From: Synechococcus sp. CCY 9618
GTDB lineage: Bacteria > Cyanobacteriota > Cyanobacteriia > PCC-6307 > Cyanobiaceae
Length of the DNA stretch: 64,000 bases
NCBI RefSeq assembly: GCF_019038415.1
Contig: NZ_JAFKRG010000034.1
Location: 62,001 to 126,000 of the forward strand
Direction: 5' to 3'
Shown here: piece after piece, positions 1 through 8,316 of the stretch
Layout: the number at the start of each line of letters is the position of its first letter
Numbering within the stretch: position 1 is the first letter of the stretch
Program-made: the position numbers and the translations under genes
The notes under the pieces: model-generated
The model's input: the letters and a program-made list of their open reading frames with translations, nothing else
Database searches by the model: none
Told to the model about the DNA's origin: nothing

Positions 1-181
1 GCACGGCGGCCCGGTCCACCACGAGCAGATCACCGTGGCGGATGCCGGCGCCGAGCATCGAGTCGCCGCAGACCCGCAGCAGCAGGGTGCGGCCGGGGTG
101 GAGGTTCAGCTGCTCGTTGAGATCGATGCCGCGGCTGCCCGGGCCGGTGGCTGGATGGGTGGCTGGATCGGGCACGGGCAC
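1..181 (-). CDS. umuD: UmuD-like S24 family peptidase (DNA polymerase V accessory), 5' part only
   Basis: The first 60 codons of a minus-strand gene run off the left edge of the window. The protein is a LexA/UmuD-type S24 peptidase: residues 35-44 read LRVCGDSMLG, where Ser41 is the expected nucleophile, followed by IRHGDLLVVDRAA, the conserved strand after it. The catalytic Lys would lie outside the window. There is no N-terminal helix-turn-helix before the peptidase domain, which favours UmuD over LexA. UmuD is cleaved after DNA damage and supports translesion synthesis with UmuC. The start is a GTG at 181 or at 175; the frame closes at 200-202. A LexA box lies 20-34 bases upstream, which supports SOS control. 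Confidence 0.82.
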   Translation of the reverse strand, partial: MPVPDPATHPATGPGSRGIDLNEQLNLHPGRTLLLRVCGDSMLGAGIRHGDLLVVDRAAV

Positions 182-201
182 CGGGCGACGACCCGCAGCT
201 T

Positions 202-215
202 AGTACTCCTGTACT
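202..215. promoter_or_regulatory. LexA (SOS) box upstream of umuD
   Basis: The sequence AGTACTCCTGTACT is an inverted repeat, AGTAC-N4-GTACT. It fits the cyanobacterial LexA consensus RGTACNNNDGTWCB at every position. It sits just before the start of umuD, a classic SOS gene, and would overlap its promoter. It also lies just beyond the 3' end of the gene at 226-660, which reads toward umuD. Confidence 0.8.
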
Positions 216-225
216 GGTTCAGCGG

Positions 226-660
226 TCAGTCGTCGTCCTCCAGCAGCAGTTGCTGGAAGGCGGTGTAGAGGTCCTGGTGGGGATCGCCGGCGGTGGGCCG
301 AGGCTTCAGGGGGCGCTGTCGCGGGGACCGCCGGCGCCCGGGCGCCACGCCTGCGCCCGGGCCTGCAGCTGAGCCCGGTCCGTCGGCAGGCGTGCCGCTG
401 GGCGGGGGCGGCGCTTCCAGGTGCCGCAGCCGCTCGAGCAGATGGGGGGGGACGCTGCCGTCGGGACTCACGTCCATCAGTTCACGGAACAGCTGGTGCG
501 GATCCTGTTCGGTCTCCACCGGATGGCGGCGATCGACGGCCCGGTCGCCGCTGGCTCGGCCGCCCGCGGAGGCGGTGGGCAGCGTCGGCGCGACGAGCTT
601 CTGGGGCAGCTGGCGGCCGAGGGCCTCGAGGCGTTCCCGGCTGCGGGCATCGAAGCTCAT
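226..660 (-). CDS. Conserved hypothetical protein, 144 aa
   Basis: I cannot assign a function. The protein starts MSFDARSRERLEALGRQLP, which looks like a short amphipathic helix. A second helical block at about 51-82 (DPHQLFRELMDVSPDG...LLERLRHLEA) follows. The middle (about 84-125) is a Pro/Gly/Ala/Arg-rich linker, and the C-terminus is another helix ending in acidic residues (LYTAFQQLLLEDDD). There is no signal peptide or membrane segment. It is transcribed in the same direction as umuD and could be read with it, but the LexA box lies between them. The codon use and ordered helix/linker/helix pattern make a real gene likely. Confidence 0.7.
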   Translation of the reverse strand: MSFDARSRERLEALGRQLPQKLVAPTLPTASAGGRASGDRAVDRRHPVETEQDPHQLFRELMDVSPDGSVPPHLLERLRHLEAPPPPSGTPADGPGSAAGPGAGVAPGRRRSPRQRPLKPRPTAGDPHQDLYTAFQQLLLEDDD

Positions 661-670
661 CGGGACGGGT

Positions 671-1186
671 TCAGGGACAGTTCAGTGTGTCGCGGGTGGA
701 GCGGCCGCTGACGGGGTTGGTGCCGCTGGCGGTAGCGCAGAGCGTCGTCAGGGCATCACCGCGCAGGGGGACGTTGCTGAAGTCGGCGCCGTCGATGCGC
801 ACGTCGCGGAACTTGGTGTTGAAGGCGAAGGCGTCGTCGAGCCGGGCATTGCGCAGGTCGGTGCCCTCGAACACGGCCGAATCCAGGGTCGCGTCCCGCA
901 GATCGCTGCCACTCAGGTCGGCGTCCTGGAGCTTGGCGCCGAACAGGCTGGCGCCCCGCAGGTCGGCCTCCGAAAGGTCGGCGTCGCGCAGGTTGGTGAG
1001 GTTGAAGGTCACGCCGCGCAGGTCGGCGCCGTGGAAATCGGCACCGATCAGCACCTGCTTGGCGTAGTCCATGGCCGCCGCCACCGGGACGGGGCGGGCC
1101 AGCAGCAGGAGGACGCCGAGCATGACCGAGAGGACCACGGACAGCAGCGTGGCTGCGGACCGAGGCGGGGAGAGGGGGCTCGCCAT
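671..1186 (-). CDS. Exported pentapeptide-repeat protein
   Basis: This is a small protein with an N-terminal signal or anchor (hydrophobic LLSVVLSVMLGVLLLLA followed by VPVAAA, a plausible signal peptidase site) and then about ten A(D/N)LxX pentapeptide repeats such as ADFHG-ADLRG, NLRDADLSEADLRGASLFG and ADLSGSDLRDATL. Such repeats fold into a right-handed quadrilateral beta-helix, and cyanobacteria place several in the thylakoid lumen or periplasm. The C-terminal 30 residues lack repeats and contain two Cys. ATG 1186 is the preferred start because it gives a normal signal peptide and lies just after a TAGGCT -10-like element on the minus strand; ATG 1228 with an upstream GGAG is the alternative. 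Its precise role is unknown. Confidence 0.78.
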   Translation of the reverse strand: MASPLSPPRSAATLLSVVLSVMLGVLLLLARPVPVAAAMDYAKQVLIGADFHGADLRGVTFNLTNLRDADLSEADLRGASLFGAKLQDADLSGSDLRDATLDSAVFEGTDLRNARLDDAFAFNTKFRDVRIDGADFSNVPLRGDALTTLCATASGTNPVSGRSTRDTLNCP

Positions 1187-1428
1187 CGGGGAGGGAGCGG
1201 AGCGTATCAGCCTAGGAAAGTGGGGCATCGCCACTCCGGAGCCGGTGGATCCATGCCGATGAGGTCGGGGCGACTAGCGTGGAAAGGGCAGGATTTGCCG
1301 ATCACCCGATCACCGATTCCCTATCCATATCCATTGATGGTCAAGGACGTCCAGCGATCAGGAGTCGGAGGGTGCCACCGCACCGGAGCACCATGACCGG
1401 GCGGAAGAGGGCCGCAGGCGGAGAAGAG

Positions 1429-3024
1429 ATGCCAGGCACCGGAGCGATCGAGGGTCTGCTGAGGAGAATCGAGAAGCCTGCGGCCCTGGCCGATGGTCAG
1501 GGTGTGATCGTGGCGGCGAACGAGGCGTTCTGCCGTCGGGCGGGTCTGGAGCTGGCGGAACTGCGGCAGCGGGATCTGCAGCAGCTCTGCATCGCCGACG
1601 TGACGCCGCTGCTGAAGGGAACGGTGGCGGCGCTCAGCAGCGATCTGCTCGGCTCCCCAGGAGCCGATGGCGCCATCCCCCTGTCGCTGACCCGTCTGGA
1701 GGCCACCGCGACCGATGATGGCGAGCCCCCTGCCCCGGAGCGGGGGTGGTGTCTGCTGGAACTGCTGGATCAGCGGGTCAGCCTGGGGGATCTCGATGAG
1801 CTCGTGTCGGCCCGCTGCCCGGACGGTGCGGTGCTCCTGCACCTGGAAGTGCTGCAGCTCGACCTGGTGCGCGGCCGGCTGGGCATCGCCGCCTGCGAGG
1901 CCCTGATCGAGGAGATCGCCCACCGCCTGGAAGCGGTCCTGCCCTCCAAGGGGTTCTTCTCCCGACAGGGCGGCGATCGGCTCCTGGCCCTGCTGCCGGG
2001 TTCGATGGGCATCGATGCGGTGCGGGACCTGGCCGGCGAGCTGCTCGCCAGCCTGGAGGCCCCCACGACGGTGCTGGAGCACGTCATCGAACCGTCGCTC
2101 AACGTGGGCATCAGCCGCTGTCCCGAGGACGGCAGCGAGTTCGCCCTGCTGCTGGATGCCGCCACCCGGGCACTGGAGGAAACCCACCGCCAGCCCTTCT
2201 CGAGCTGCTGCATCGCCGCGCCGGTGGAACGGTCGGTCCAGCTGCAGGAGCTGCTGGCCCGTCCCCTCGCCCTGGCGATCGAGCAGGAGCAGCTGGAACT
2301 GGCCTACCAGCCCATCATCGAGCTGGAGTCAGGTCGGGTGATCGCCGCCGAGGTGCTCTGCCGCTGGGATGATCCGGTGCTCGGTCGCCAGTCGCCCGCC
2401 GATTTCATCGACGTGGCCGAGGCGACGGCCCAGATCTCCTCCCTCGGTCGCTGGGTGATGGAGCGGGCCTTCGAGGCCCTGCATCGCTGGGATGTGGCCG
2501 GGCTGCAGCTGGAGAAGATCTGCGTCAACGTCTCCCCGCTCCAGGTGCAGGATCCCACCTGGAGCAGCGACCTGCTGATGGCCCTGGAGCGCCACCGGCT
2601 GACCCCCGATCGGATCGTGCTGGAGCTCACCGAGGGCAACATCATGGAGATGTCCAGCCACGTGGCCAACCAGCTGCGGGATCTGCGCCGGCAGGGGTTC
2701 CATCTGGCCATGGACGACTTCGGCACCGGTTACTCCGGCCTGCAGCGGCTCACCGAACTGCCCTTCAGCGAGGTGAAGATCGATCGCAGCCTCATCTCCG
2801 CGATCGACTACGACCAGCTGCAGCAGGCCATGCTCAGCGCCGTCATCCGGCTCAGCGAAGCCACCGGGATCACGGTGGTGGTGGAGGGGGTGGAGCGCTC
2901 GCGTCAGCGGCAGATGCTGCTCACCCTCGGCTGTCGCCACGGTCAGGGCTATCAGCTCTCGGCCCCCCTTTCCGATCTGGATCTGGAGGCCCTGCTCCAG
3001 AGTCAGATCTTCCCTGCGGCCTGA
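1429..3024 (+). CDS. EAL-domain protein with degenerate GGDEF and PAS-like N-terminus (probable c-di-GMP phosphodiesterase)
   Basis: The N-terminal ~100 residues resemble a PAS fold (ALADGQGVIVAANEAFCRRAG). A GGDEF-like domain follows at about 120-270, but its signature reads RQGGDRLL, so diguanylate cyclase activity is unlikely. The C-terminal EAL domain (about 275-525) looks intact: AAEVLCRW (EVL in place of EAL), VNVSPLQ, ELTEGN, MDDFGTGYSGL, EVKIDRS, VVEGVE and QGYQLSAPL supply the expected metal and catalytic residues. The likely job is hydrolysis of cyclic di-GMP, perhaps with the GGDEF-like domain as a regulatory GTP site. ATG 1429 has GGAG upstream; ATG 1393 is an alternative. No transmembrane segment is seen, so it should be cytoplasmic. 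Confidence 0.85.
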   Translation: MPGTGAIEGLLRRIEKPAALADGQGVIVAANEAFCRRAGLELAELRQRDLQQLCIADVTPLLKGTVAALSSDLLGSPGADGAIPLSLTRLEATATDDGEPPAPERGWCLLELLDQRVSLGDLDELVSARCPDGAVLLHLEVLQLDLVRGRLGIAACEALIEEIAHRLEAVLPSKGFFSRQGGDRLLALLPGSMGIDAVRDLAGELLASLEAPTTVLEHVIEPSLNVGISRCPEDGSEFALLLDAATRALEETHRQPFSSCCIAAPVERSVQLQELLARPLALAIEQEQLELAYQPIIELESGRVIAAEVLCRWDDPVLGRQSPADFIDVAEATAQISSLGRWVMERAFEALHRWDVAGLQLEKICVNVSPLQVQDPTWSSDLLMALERHRLTPDRIVLELTEGNIMEMSSHVANQLRDLRRQGFHLAMDDFGTGYSGLQRLTELPFSEVKIDRSLISAIDYDQLQQAMLSAVIRLSEATGITVVVEGVERSRQRQMLLTLGCRHGQGYQLSAPLSDLDLEALLQSQIFPAA

Positions 3025-3037
3025 CCGCCGACCGGTG

Positions 3038-3532
3038 ATGCTCTGGAGCGATCCGCTGCTGCTGTCCCTGGAGGTGGGGGACGCCAGAGGCGTGGCGGGC
3101 CTGTCCCGGGCGATCCAGCTGTCGGTGGCGCCGGTGTTTCTGTTCACGGGCGTCACGGGGCTGCTGAGTCTGTTCACCTCGCGGCTGGCCCGGATCATCG
3201 ATCGCACCCGCGTCATCCAGGAGGCGCTGGGGGCGAGCCTGGCGCGGGGGGAGAGCGAGCGCCAGGAGGCGGAACGGCTGGAGCAGGTGCTGGTGGTCCA
3301 GCGGCGCCGCACCTTCCTGATCAACCGGGCCATCCTGGCGGTCACGCTCACGGCTCTGCTGGTGGCGGCCGTGGTGGCGGTGCTGTTCATCAGTGCGGTG
3401 GCGGCCCTGGACGTGGCCGCGATCGTGGTGCCCCTGTTCGTGACGGCCATGGGCGCGATGATCGTGGGGCTGCTGCTGTTCCTGCTGGAGGTGCAGCTGG
3501 CCATTCGCCAGAATCCGCGCCGCTATTACTGA
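3038..3532 (+). CDS. DUF2721 family membrane protein
   Basis: A 164-residue integral membrane protein of the DUF2721 type. It has an amphipathic N-terminus, a hydrophobic segment around 26-46 (LSVAPVFLFTGVTGLLSLFTSRL), the family motif RLARIIDRTR, a charged helix (about 65-95, rich in Glu and Arg), then two long hydrophobic segments (about 100-125 and 130-152). The function of the family is unknown. It starts 13 bases after the EAL gene stops, so the two are probably co-transcribed. An overlapping GTG at 3035 could also be the start. Confidence 0.75.
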   Translation: MLWSDPLLLSLEVGDARGVAGLSRAIQLSVAPVFLFTGVTGLLSLFTSRLARIIDRTRVIQEALGASLARGESERQEAERLEQVLVVQRRRTFLINRAILAVTLTALLVAAVVAVLFISAVAALDVAAIVVPLFVTAMGAMIVGLLLFLLEVQLAIRQNPRRYY

Positions 3533-3631
3533 TCCCTGGTCACCCGCCTACCCCATCACCGGTTCTGATCACCCTTCACCCGCAGGTTGGCGGCGGCCGG
3601 GAAGTCTGGATCCGTTGATGCCAGGCTCGCC

Positions 3632-3997
3632 ATGTCCCGCAGCCCCGCCCAGCGTCAGGGAGCCTGGGCGGAGCAGCGGGTGCTGAGGTTGCTGCGACTG
3701 CGTGGCTGGCAGTTGCTGGAGCGCAACTGGCGCTGCCGCTGGGGGGAGCTGGATCTGGTGGTCCAAAAACCGGGGCGCCTGCTGCTGGTGGAGGTGAAGG
3801 GGCGCCGTCCCGGCAACCGGGACGGGTGGGGCACCGCGGCCCTGCGCCGGCCCAAGCGCCGCCGCCTGGCGCGGGCCTGGTCCTGCTGGCTGGCGGATCA
3901 CCCCCGCTGGGAACGGACGCCGGTGGAGCAGGTGGCGGCCCTGGTGCCCCTGCCGCCGTCGACCGCTCCGGTGCGCTGGATCCGGCTCGGGGACTGA
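3632..3997 (+). CDS. YraN/UPF0102 family endonuclease-like protein
   Basis: A 121-residue member of the UPF0102 (YraN) family, which has a PD-(D/E)xK nuclease-like fold. The expected pattern is visible: a helix GAWAEQRVLRLLRLRGWQLL, then NWRCRWGELDLVV with the conserved Glu and Asp, then LLLVEVKGR carrying the ExK part. Its physiological role is not settled; a Holliday-junction-type function has been suggested from the fold. The start is ATG 3632; an upstream in-frame TTG at 3587 would add residues that do not match the family. It is followed by the decayed caspase-like gene on the other strand. Confidence 0.85.
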   Translation: MSRSPAQRQGAWAEQRVLRLLRLRGWQLLERNWRCRWGELDLVVQKPGRLLLVEVKGRRPGNRDGWGTAALRRPKRRRLARAWSCWLADHPRWERTPVEQVAALVPLPPSTAPVRWIRLGD

Positions 3998-4050
3998 ACG
4001 TCGTGAGGTCCCTCAAGGGGGGGATGTCCGCGGCCAGGCCAGGAGTCCCG

Positions 4051-5515
4051 TCATGGTGAGGACAGGCTGTACCAAAGGGTCGGGGTCACGCTGACCGCCT
4101 GCGGCTCACTGATCGCGGGCCATGCGGTGCGCTGTGGCCCTGTCGGGGATCGGTGCCGCACTGATAGGGCCGCTGCTGCTGGGGGAAGAGCGTTCCGGAA
4201 CGCTCGGATCGGCAGAGGGGGTGCGGCTGCAGCCGGTGGAGGTGAGGGGGGTGTCCGGGGCTCCAGGACAGGAACAGGGAGGCTCGGTGAGCTGGGGGAT
4301 CGGAACACCGTGTCGCCTTCGACGCGGCGCGGATCACGGAACCTGCCTCTTGCGATTTCTGGCTCGTGCTGTGGGAGGCCATGGCCCGGGGAAGATTGGA
4401 GCCCAGTTCCGCGTCGGTGATGGAGCCATCGCCGTTGATGTCGGCGGCACCATCCAGGGCTCGGATCAACAGTGGGGTGAAAAGACGCTTGGCAGGCACT
4501 TCTGCATGGACATCCCCCGCAGTGATGAACTGTCTGACGGGCATACTGATCTGGCGCTGCGGATAGGTGGGCAGGGGAGATGCGGAGCGGACCTTGAACA
4601 TCGCGCCGGAGACACAACTGTTAAACATGAACAGGACGTGGCGGGCTTCCATCTGCCGTGCCCAGGACATGACCTGCTCCATGCTGAGAGCGGAGGTCGC
4701 GAAGGCCAGATCACCCTCGACCCGATCGTTGGCCGGAGCATCCACGGCTACGAGATAGCCCAAAGCGTTGTTTCGAGTCCATCGATGACCAGCAAAACAG
4801 ATCAACAGACGGATGTAGTAAGCAAACCCGTAGCGTTTGATGAATGAGTCGATCGAACTCTTCAGCCTGATCGAATCAGGATTCGCAACCATTTCCAGCT
4901 TGGAGCCTTGGCGATTCAGGACCTGCCTGAAGTCGCTGGCCATCTGCTGAAGATTGTGCAATGTCTTCCAGAACGAATGCTTGTCGTCCACGGCCCGGAT
5001 CACCAGGACATGACTGCTGCCCTGCCGAAACAGGTGAGTTCCGCCGGCATGCTTGACCTCCGGCTGGCCCTCGGCGGCCGGTCCCTGGATCGCCGGGCCC
5101 AGGCTGATGGCGAAGCCGATCGGCACCCGTTGTGCCAGGCCGACAGCTGTCTTGGCAGCAGAGATTTGATCGCATCGATGACTTCGGCCCGCTTCGGCTG
5201 TTCCTGGACACGGAAGATCCTGAGCTGTCCTGACTGTCCCTGGTCCACCAGAATGGTGCCAGCCGCCAGGCGTCGGTCGTTCTGGACCAGCAGCTTCCCG
5301 TCGTGCTGCCGCCGAACGACGATGCCGCGGTAGCGGATGTCTTTGGACGCGGTCATCAGCGTGTTCACCAGGGCATCGACGCTGACGATCCCGACCAGCA
5401 GGTAGAGCAGGGCAGAGGAGCGCAGCTACCAGCGGATGTCCACCTGACGGTCAACGATCGAGTCCGTCCGTCCAGGGAGAATGCTCTGGAGCAGCAAGAG
5501 AAGCCCCAGGCCCAT
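4051..5515 (-). pseudogene. Decayed membrane-anchored caspase-like (peptidase C14) gene
   Basis: Three minus-strand pieces together read as one caspase-fold protein. Piece 1 starts at ATG 5515 with a membrane segment (GLGLLLLLQSIL) and is cut by an in-frame TAG at 5428-5426. The same frame resumes with a second membrane segment (SALLYLLVGIVSVDALV) and a soluble stretch up to about 5130. A one-base shift there moves to the frame carrying the caspase core: LLICFAGHRWTRNNALGYLV, ALSMEQVMSWARQMEARHVL, FMFNSCVSGAMF (Cys block) and an EF-hand-like DINGDGSITDAELG. A second shift near 4360 restores the C-terminal RGRFRDPRRVEGDTVF in another frame. The block usually read DxCxSG here has Asn. Three independent lesions argue against sequencing error. 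Confidence 0.82.
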
Positions 5516-5721
5516 ACAAGTGGTTGAGGCGCTGCCTGCATGGCCGTAGGAATTTTGGCCGCTTCGGGTGCTGCGGTTCGAAGGGGAAGGGAAGAGTTCC
5601 ATGCCCGGATGGACCGCCATTCTCTGCATTCTGGAGACCACCGGCAGCCAGGGAGCAAGGCACGCCTGAATGCAGCAGTTCCGCTGTTTTGTGAGGGCCT
5701 CCCCGCTCCGATGGCGAGGAC

Positions 5722-5988
5722 TCAGGGCTGGGAGGGGGCCGGCGCCGCTGGATCGGTCGTGTAGAAGACGGTGCACCGGTAGCGGGTGTTGTCCATCCCC
5801 ACCTCCAGGTCCTCGCAGAGTGTGCGGGTGACCCTGGCTCCCTTGGGCACCTGTTCCATGGCCCTCTGGCGGGTCGCCTGGCGATCGAAGATCGATTCGG
5901 CGGTGACGCTGCCGGCGTGGACAGGGCCACTCAGCAGCACCAGGCCGCCCGCCAGGAGGGTGCCGCTCAGCAGGATTCGATGGACCAT
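5722..5988 (-). CDS. Small exported hypothetical protein, 88 aa
   Basis: The protein has a textbook signal peptide (MVHRILLSGTLLAGGLVLLSGPVHAG, cleavage expected after VHA). The mature part of about 62 residues is polar, with a pair of Cys (RTLCEDLEV and RYRCTVFYT) that could form a disulfide. I do not recognise a family with a known role. It is divergent from rsmA with 74 bases between the two starts. The 200 bases beyond its stop, toward the caspase-like pseudogene, hold nothing I can identify. Confidence 0.68.
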   Translation of the reverse strand: MVHRILLSGTLLAGGLVLLSGPVHAGSVTAESIFDRQATRQRAMEQVPKGARVTRTLCEDLEVGMDNTRYRCTVFYTTDPAAPAPSQP

Positions 5989-6062
5989 GGGGATCAGAGG
6001 GGCTGTACCACCCCTGGCCAGGGCTGACGGCCCTGCAATCTGGGGAGACCTGTCGGCGCCCC

Positions 6063-6908
6063 ATGACCTTCAGCGGCCACCGGGCCCGCAAGCGCTTCGG
6101 CCAGCACTGGCTCCAGGATGGCCAGGTGCTGGATCGCATCCTGGCGGCCGCCGAGCTCGACAGCGGCGACCATGTGCTGGAGGTGGGCCCCGGTCGGGGG
6201 GCCCTGACCGAACGGTTGCTGGCCTCCCCGGCCGCATCCGTGCTGGCGGTGGAGCTGGACAGGGATCTGGTGGCGGGCCTGCGCCAGCGCTTCGGAGCTG
6301 ATGGTCGCTTCAGCGTCATCGAGGGTGACGTGCTGGCCCTGCAGCTGCCCCCCCCCGGCCGGCCGGTCCCCACCAAGGTGGTGGCCAACATTCCGTACAA
6401 CATCACCGGACCGCTGCTGGAGCTGCTGGTGGGGCGCCTGGGCCGGCCGGCCCCCTGCCCCTTCGAGCGCCTGGTGCTGCTGGTGCAGCAGGAGGTGGGC
6501 CAGCGCATCCGGGCCAAGCCCGGCAGCAGTGCCTATTCGGCCCTGAGCGTGCGGATGCAGTTGCTGGCCCGCTGCAGCAGCGTCTGCCCGGTGCCGCCGC
6601 GCAGCTTCTCGCCGCCGCCGAAGGTGAACTCCGAGGTGATCCTGATCGAGCCCCTGCCTGAGGCGGCCTTGCCACCGCCGGAGCAGGCCCTGGCGGTGGA
6701 GCGGTTGCTCAGGCGCTGCTTCGCCGCCCGGCGCAAGATGCTGCGCAGCAGCCTGGCGGGGCTGCTGCCGCCACCGGCCCTGGCCGAGCTGGTCGCCACC
6801 GCCGGGGTGGACCTGCGCCAGCGCCCCCAGGAACTGGGACCCGAACGCTGGCTGGCCCTGGCCACCGGCTTGAATCGGGCGTCCACGCCTTCTCCTGGCG
6901 GAGCATGA
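6063..6908 (+). CDS. rsmA: 16S rRNA (adenine1518-N6/adenine1519-N6)-dimethyltransferase
   Basis: KsgA/RsmA dimethylates two adjacent adenines in the terminal hairpin of 16S rRNA late in 30S assembly. The family signatures are clear: [10 protein letters not shown] at the N-terminus, the SAM-binding loop [12 protein letters not shown] at about 40-51, AVELDRDL, a GDVLAL acidic motif, and the catalytic [12 protein letters not shown]. The C-terminal helical domain has [13 protein letters not shown], also typical. At 281 aa it is of normal length. Its stop overlaps the start of ispE (ATGA), the same pairing seen in many cyanobacteria, so the two are translationally coupled. Confidence 0.97.
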   Translation: MTFSGHRARKRFGQHWLQDGQVLDRILAAAELDSGDHVLEVGPGRGALTERLLASPAASVLAVELDRDLVAGLRQRFGADGRFSVIEGDVLALQLPPPGRPVPTKVVANIPYNITGPLLELLVGRLGRPAPCPFERLVLLVQQEVGQRIRAKPGSSAYSALSVRMQLLARCSSVCPVPPRSFSPPPKVNSEVILIEPLPEAALPPPEQALAVERLLRRCFAARRKMLRSSLAGLLPPPALAELVATAGVDLRQRPQELGPERWLALATGLNRASTPSPGGA

Positions 6909-7864
6909 CTTCGATGGCTGACGTGACGGTGCGGGCCCCCGCCAAGATCAACCTGCACCTGGAGGTGCTGGGTCTGCGGCCCGACGGCTTTCACGAGCTG
7001 GCCATGGTGATGCAGAGCATCGACCTGAGCGACACCCTGGTCCTGCGGACCACCGCCGATGCCGGCATCCGCCTGCGCAGCGACAGCCAGGAGCTGCCCA
7101 CCGATGGCTCCAACCTGATCGTCAAGGCGGCGCAACGGCTCCGGGACCGGGTGGGGCTGCCGGAGCTGGGGATGGAGTGCACCCTCCACAAGCGCATCCC
7201 CATCGGTGCCGGGCTGGCGGGCGGCTCCAGCGATGGCGCCGCCGCCCTGGTGGGCCTGGACGCCCTCTGGGGCCTGGGGCTGGGCCGGGAGCGGCTGCAC
7301 GGCCTGGCAGCGGAGCTGGGATCCGACATGCCCTTCTGCCTGGAGGGTGGCACCCAGCTCTGTTTCGGCCGGGGGGAACGGCTGGAGCCGGTCCCCCATG
7401 CCGGGGCCGCACAGCGGGCGGTGCTGCTGCTCAAGCACCCGGCGGCCAGCGTGTCCACCCCCTGGGCCTACGCCCGGTGCCGCGATCTGCGGGGCGATTT
7501 CTACCTGGACAACGAGGCGGATTTTGAGCAGCGTCGCCTGGCCCTGCGCCAGGGGCCGCTGCTCAAGGCCCTGGCAGGATCCGCTCTCCTGCCGCCCCTG
7601 CGCAACGATCTTCAGGCCGTGGTGGCCCCGGAGGTGGAGAGCGTGCGTCTGGGCCTCGACCTGCTGCGCAGCCAGCCCGGATCGCTTGCCGTTGCCATGA
7701 GCGGTTCCGGGCCCAGTCTCTACGCCCTCTTTCCCGACCTGGCAGCGGCTGAGGCGGCCCGCAGGGGACTGGAGCAGGAGCTGGTGGAGCTCGGCTTTGA
7801 GGCCTGGTGCTGCCGCTGCGGCGGCTCCGGTGTCAGCCTGGTCGCGGATGGATCCCCACCATGA
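6905..7864 (+). CDS. ispE: 4-diphosphocytidyl-2-C-methyl-D-erythritol kinase
   Basis: IspE is the GHMP kinase of the MEP isoprenoid pathway, phosphorylating CDP-ME at the 2-hydroxyl; it feeds carotenoids, phytol and quinones. Signatures: [22 protein letters not shown] at the N-terminus, the ATP loop [18 protein letters not shown] at about 98-115, the glycine block [11 protein letters not shown], and the C-terminal [13 protein letters not shown]. Length (about 319 aa) is normal. The start may be ATG 6905, overlapping the rsmA stop, or ATG 6914. The stop overlaps the next gene by ATGA. Confidence 0.97.
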   Translation: MTSMADVTVRAPAKINLHLEVLGLRPDGFHELAMVMQSIDLSDTLVLRTTADAGIRLRSDSQELPTDGSNLIVKAAQRLRDRVGLPELGMECTLHKRIPIGAGLAGGSSDGAAALVGLDALWGLGLGRERLHGLAAELGSDMPFCLEGGTQLCFGRGERLEPVPHAGAAQRAVLLLKHPAASVSTPWAYARCRDLRGDFYLDNEADFEQRRLALRQGPLLKALAGSALLPPLRNDLQAVVAPEVESVRLGLDLLRSQPGSLAVAMSGSGPSLYALFPDLAAAEAARRGLEQELVELGFEAWCCRCGGSGVSLVADGSPP

Positions 7865-8163
7865 CCGACGAGAGCCCTGCCCCGCCCCCCCGCAAGGGAC
7901 CACTCAGCTTCCTGTCCGGTGCCCTCACCAGCGGCCTGCTGGCCTGGCTGAGCCTGGGGCTGAGCCAGCGGGTGGTGGGCTGGTACGTGAGCCATCCGCC
8001 CCACTTCGATTCACCCTTCGCCCAGAGCATCGCCACCGCCATGAAGACGCTCATGGTGGGGATGTGTTTCCTGGCCACCTTCAGCTTCGCCTTCATCGGG
8101 CTGGGGCTGCTGCTGGTGTTTGTCCGCAGTCTGTTGCCGGCCGGAGCGGAGAGCCCTTCCTAG
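7861..8163 (+). CDS. DUF3082-type small membrane protein
   Basis: A 100-residue protein that begins [20 protein letters not shown] and has two hydrophobic segments (about 19-40 and 62-92, the latter [22 protein letters not shown]). It matches my memory of the cyanobacterial DUF3082 family, whose role is unknown. The start overlaps the ispE stop by four bases, so rsmA, ispE and this gene form one translationally coupled unit. Confidence 0.75.
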   Translation: MTDESPAPPPRKGPLSFLSGALTSGLLAWLSLGLSQRVVGWYVSHPPHFDSPFAQSIATAMKTLMVGMCFLATFSFAFIGLGLLLVFVRSLLPAGAESPS

Positions 8164-8189
8164 GCTGCAGACGTCCCTGACCTCCTCCC

Positions 8190-8285
8190 ATGACCCCCCA
8201 CGACCTGGGCCTGCTGGTGGTCCTGCTGCTGCCGGGCATGCTGCTGTCGGTCCTGCTGCTCAGCACCTTCGCCGCCGGAGGCTGA
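8190..8285 (+). CDS. 31-residue single-span membrane peptide
   Basis: A short reading frame, ATG 8190 to TGA 8285, encodes [20 protein letters not shown] followed by [11 protein letters not shown]. It is one hydrophobic helix with short polar ends, the shape of many cyanobacterial photosystem and cytochrome accessory peptides, but I do not recognise it as one of them. It lies between the DUF3082 gene and pdhB in the same direction, and the putative pdhB promoter begins two bases after its stop. No strong Shine-Dalgarno is seen upstream (CCTCCTCCC). It could be real or chance. Confidence 0.5.
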   Translation: MTPHDLGLLVVLLLPGMLLSVLLLSTFAAGG

Positions 8286-8287
8286 GA

Positions 8288-8293
8288 TAGGTT
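8288..8293 (+). promoter_or_regulatory. Putative -10 element for pdhB
   Basis: TAGGTT fits the picocyanobacterial -10 pattern TANNNT and lies 24-29 bases before the pdhB start, so it would give a short leader. The same hexamer occurs before three other genes in this window. No convincing -35 element is visible. Confidence 0.4.
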
Positions 8294-8316
8294 GGCCGCG
8301 CAAAGGCCCCTGCCCC

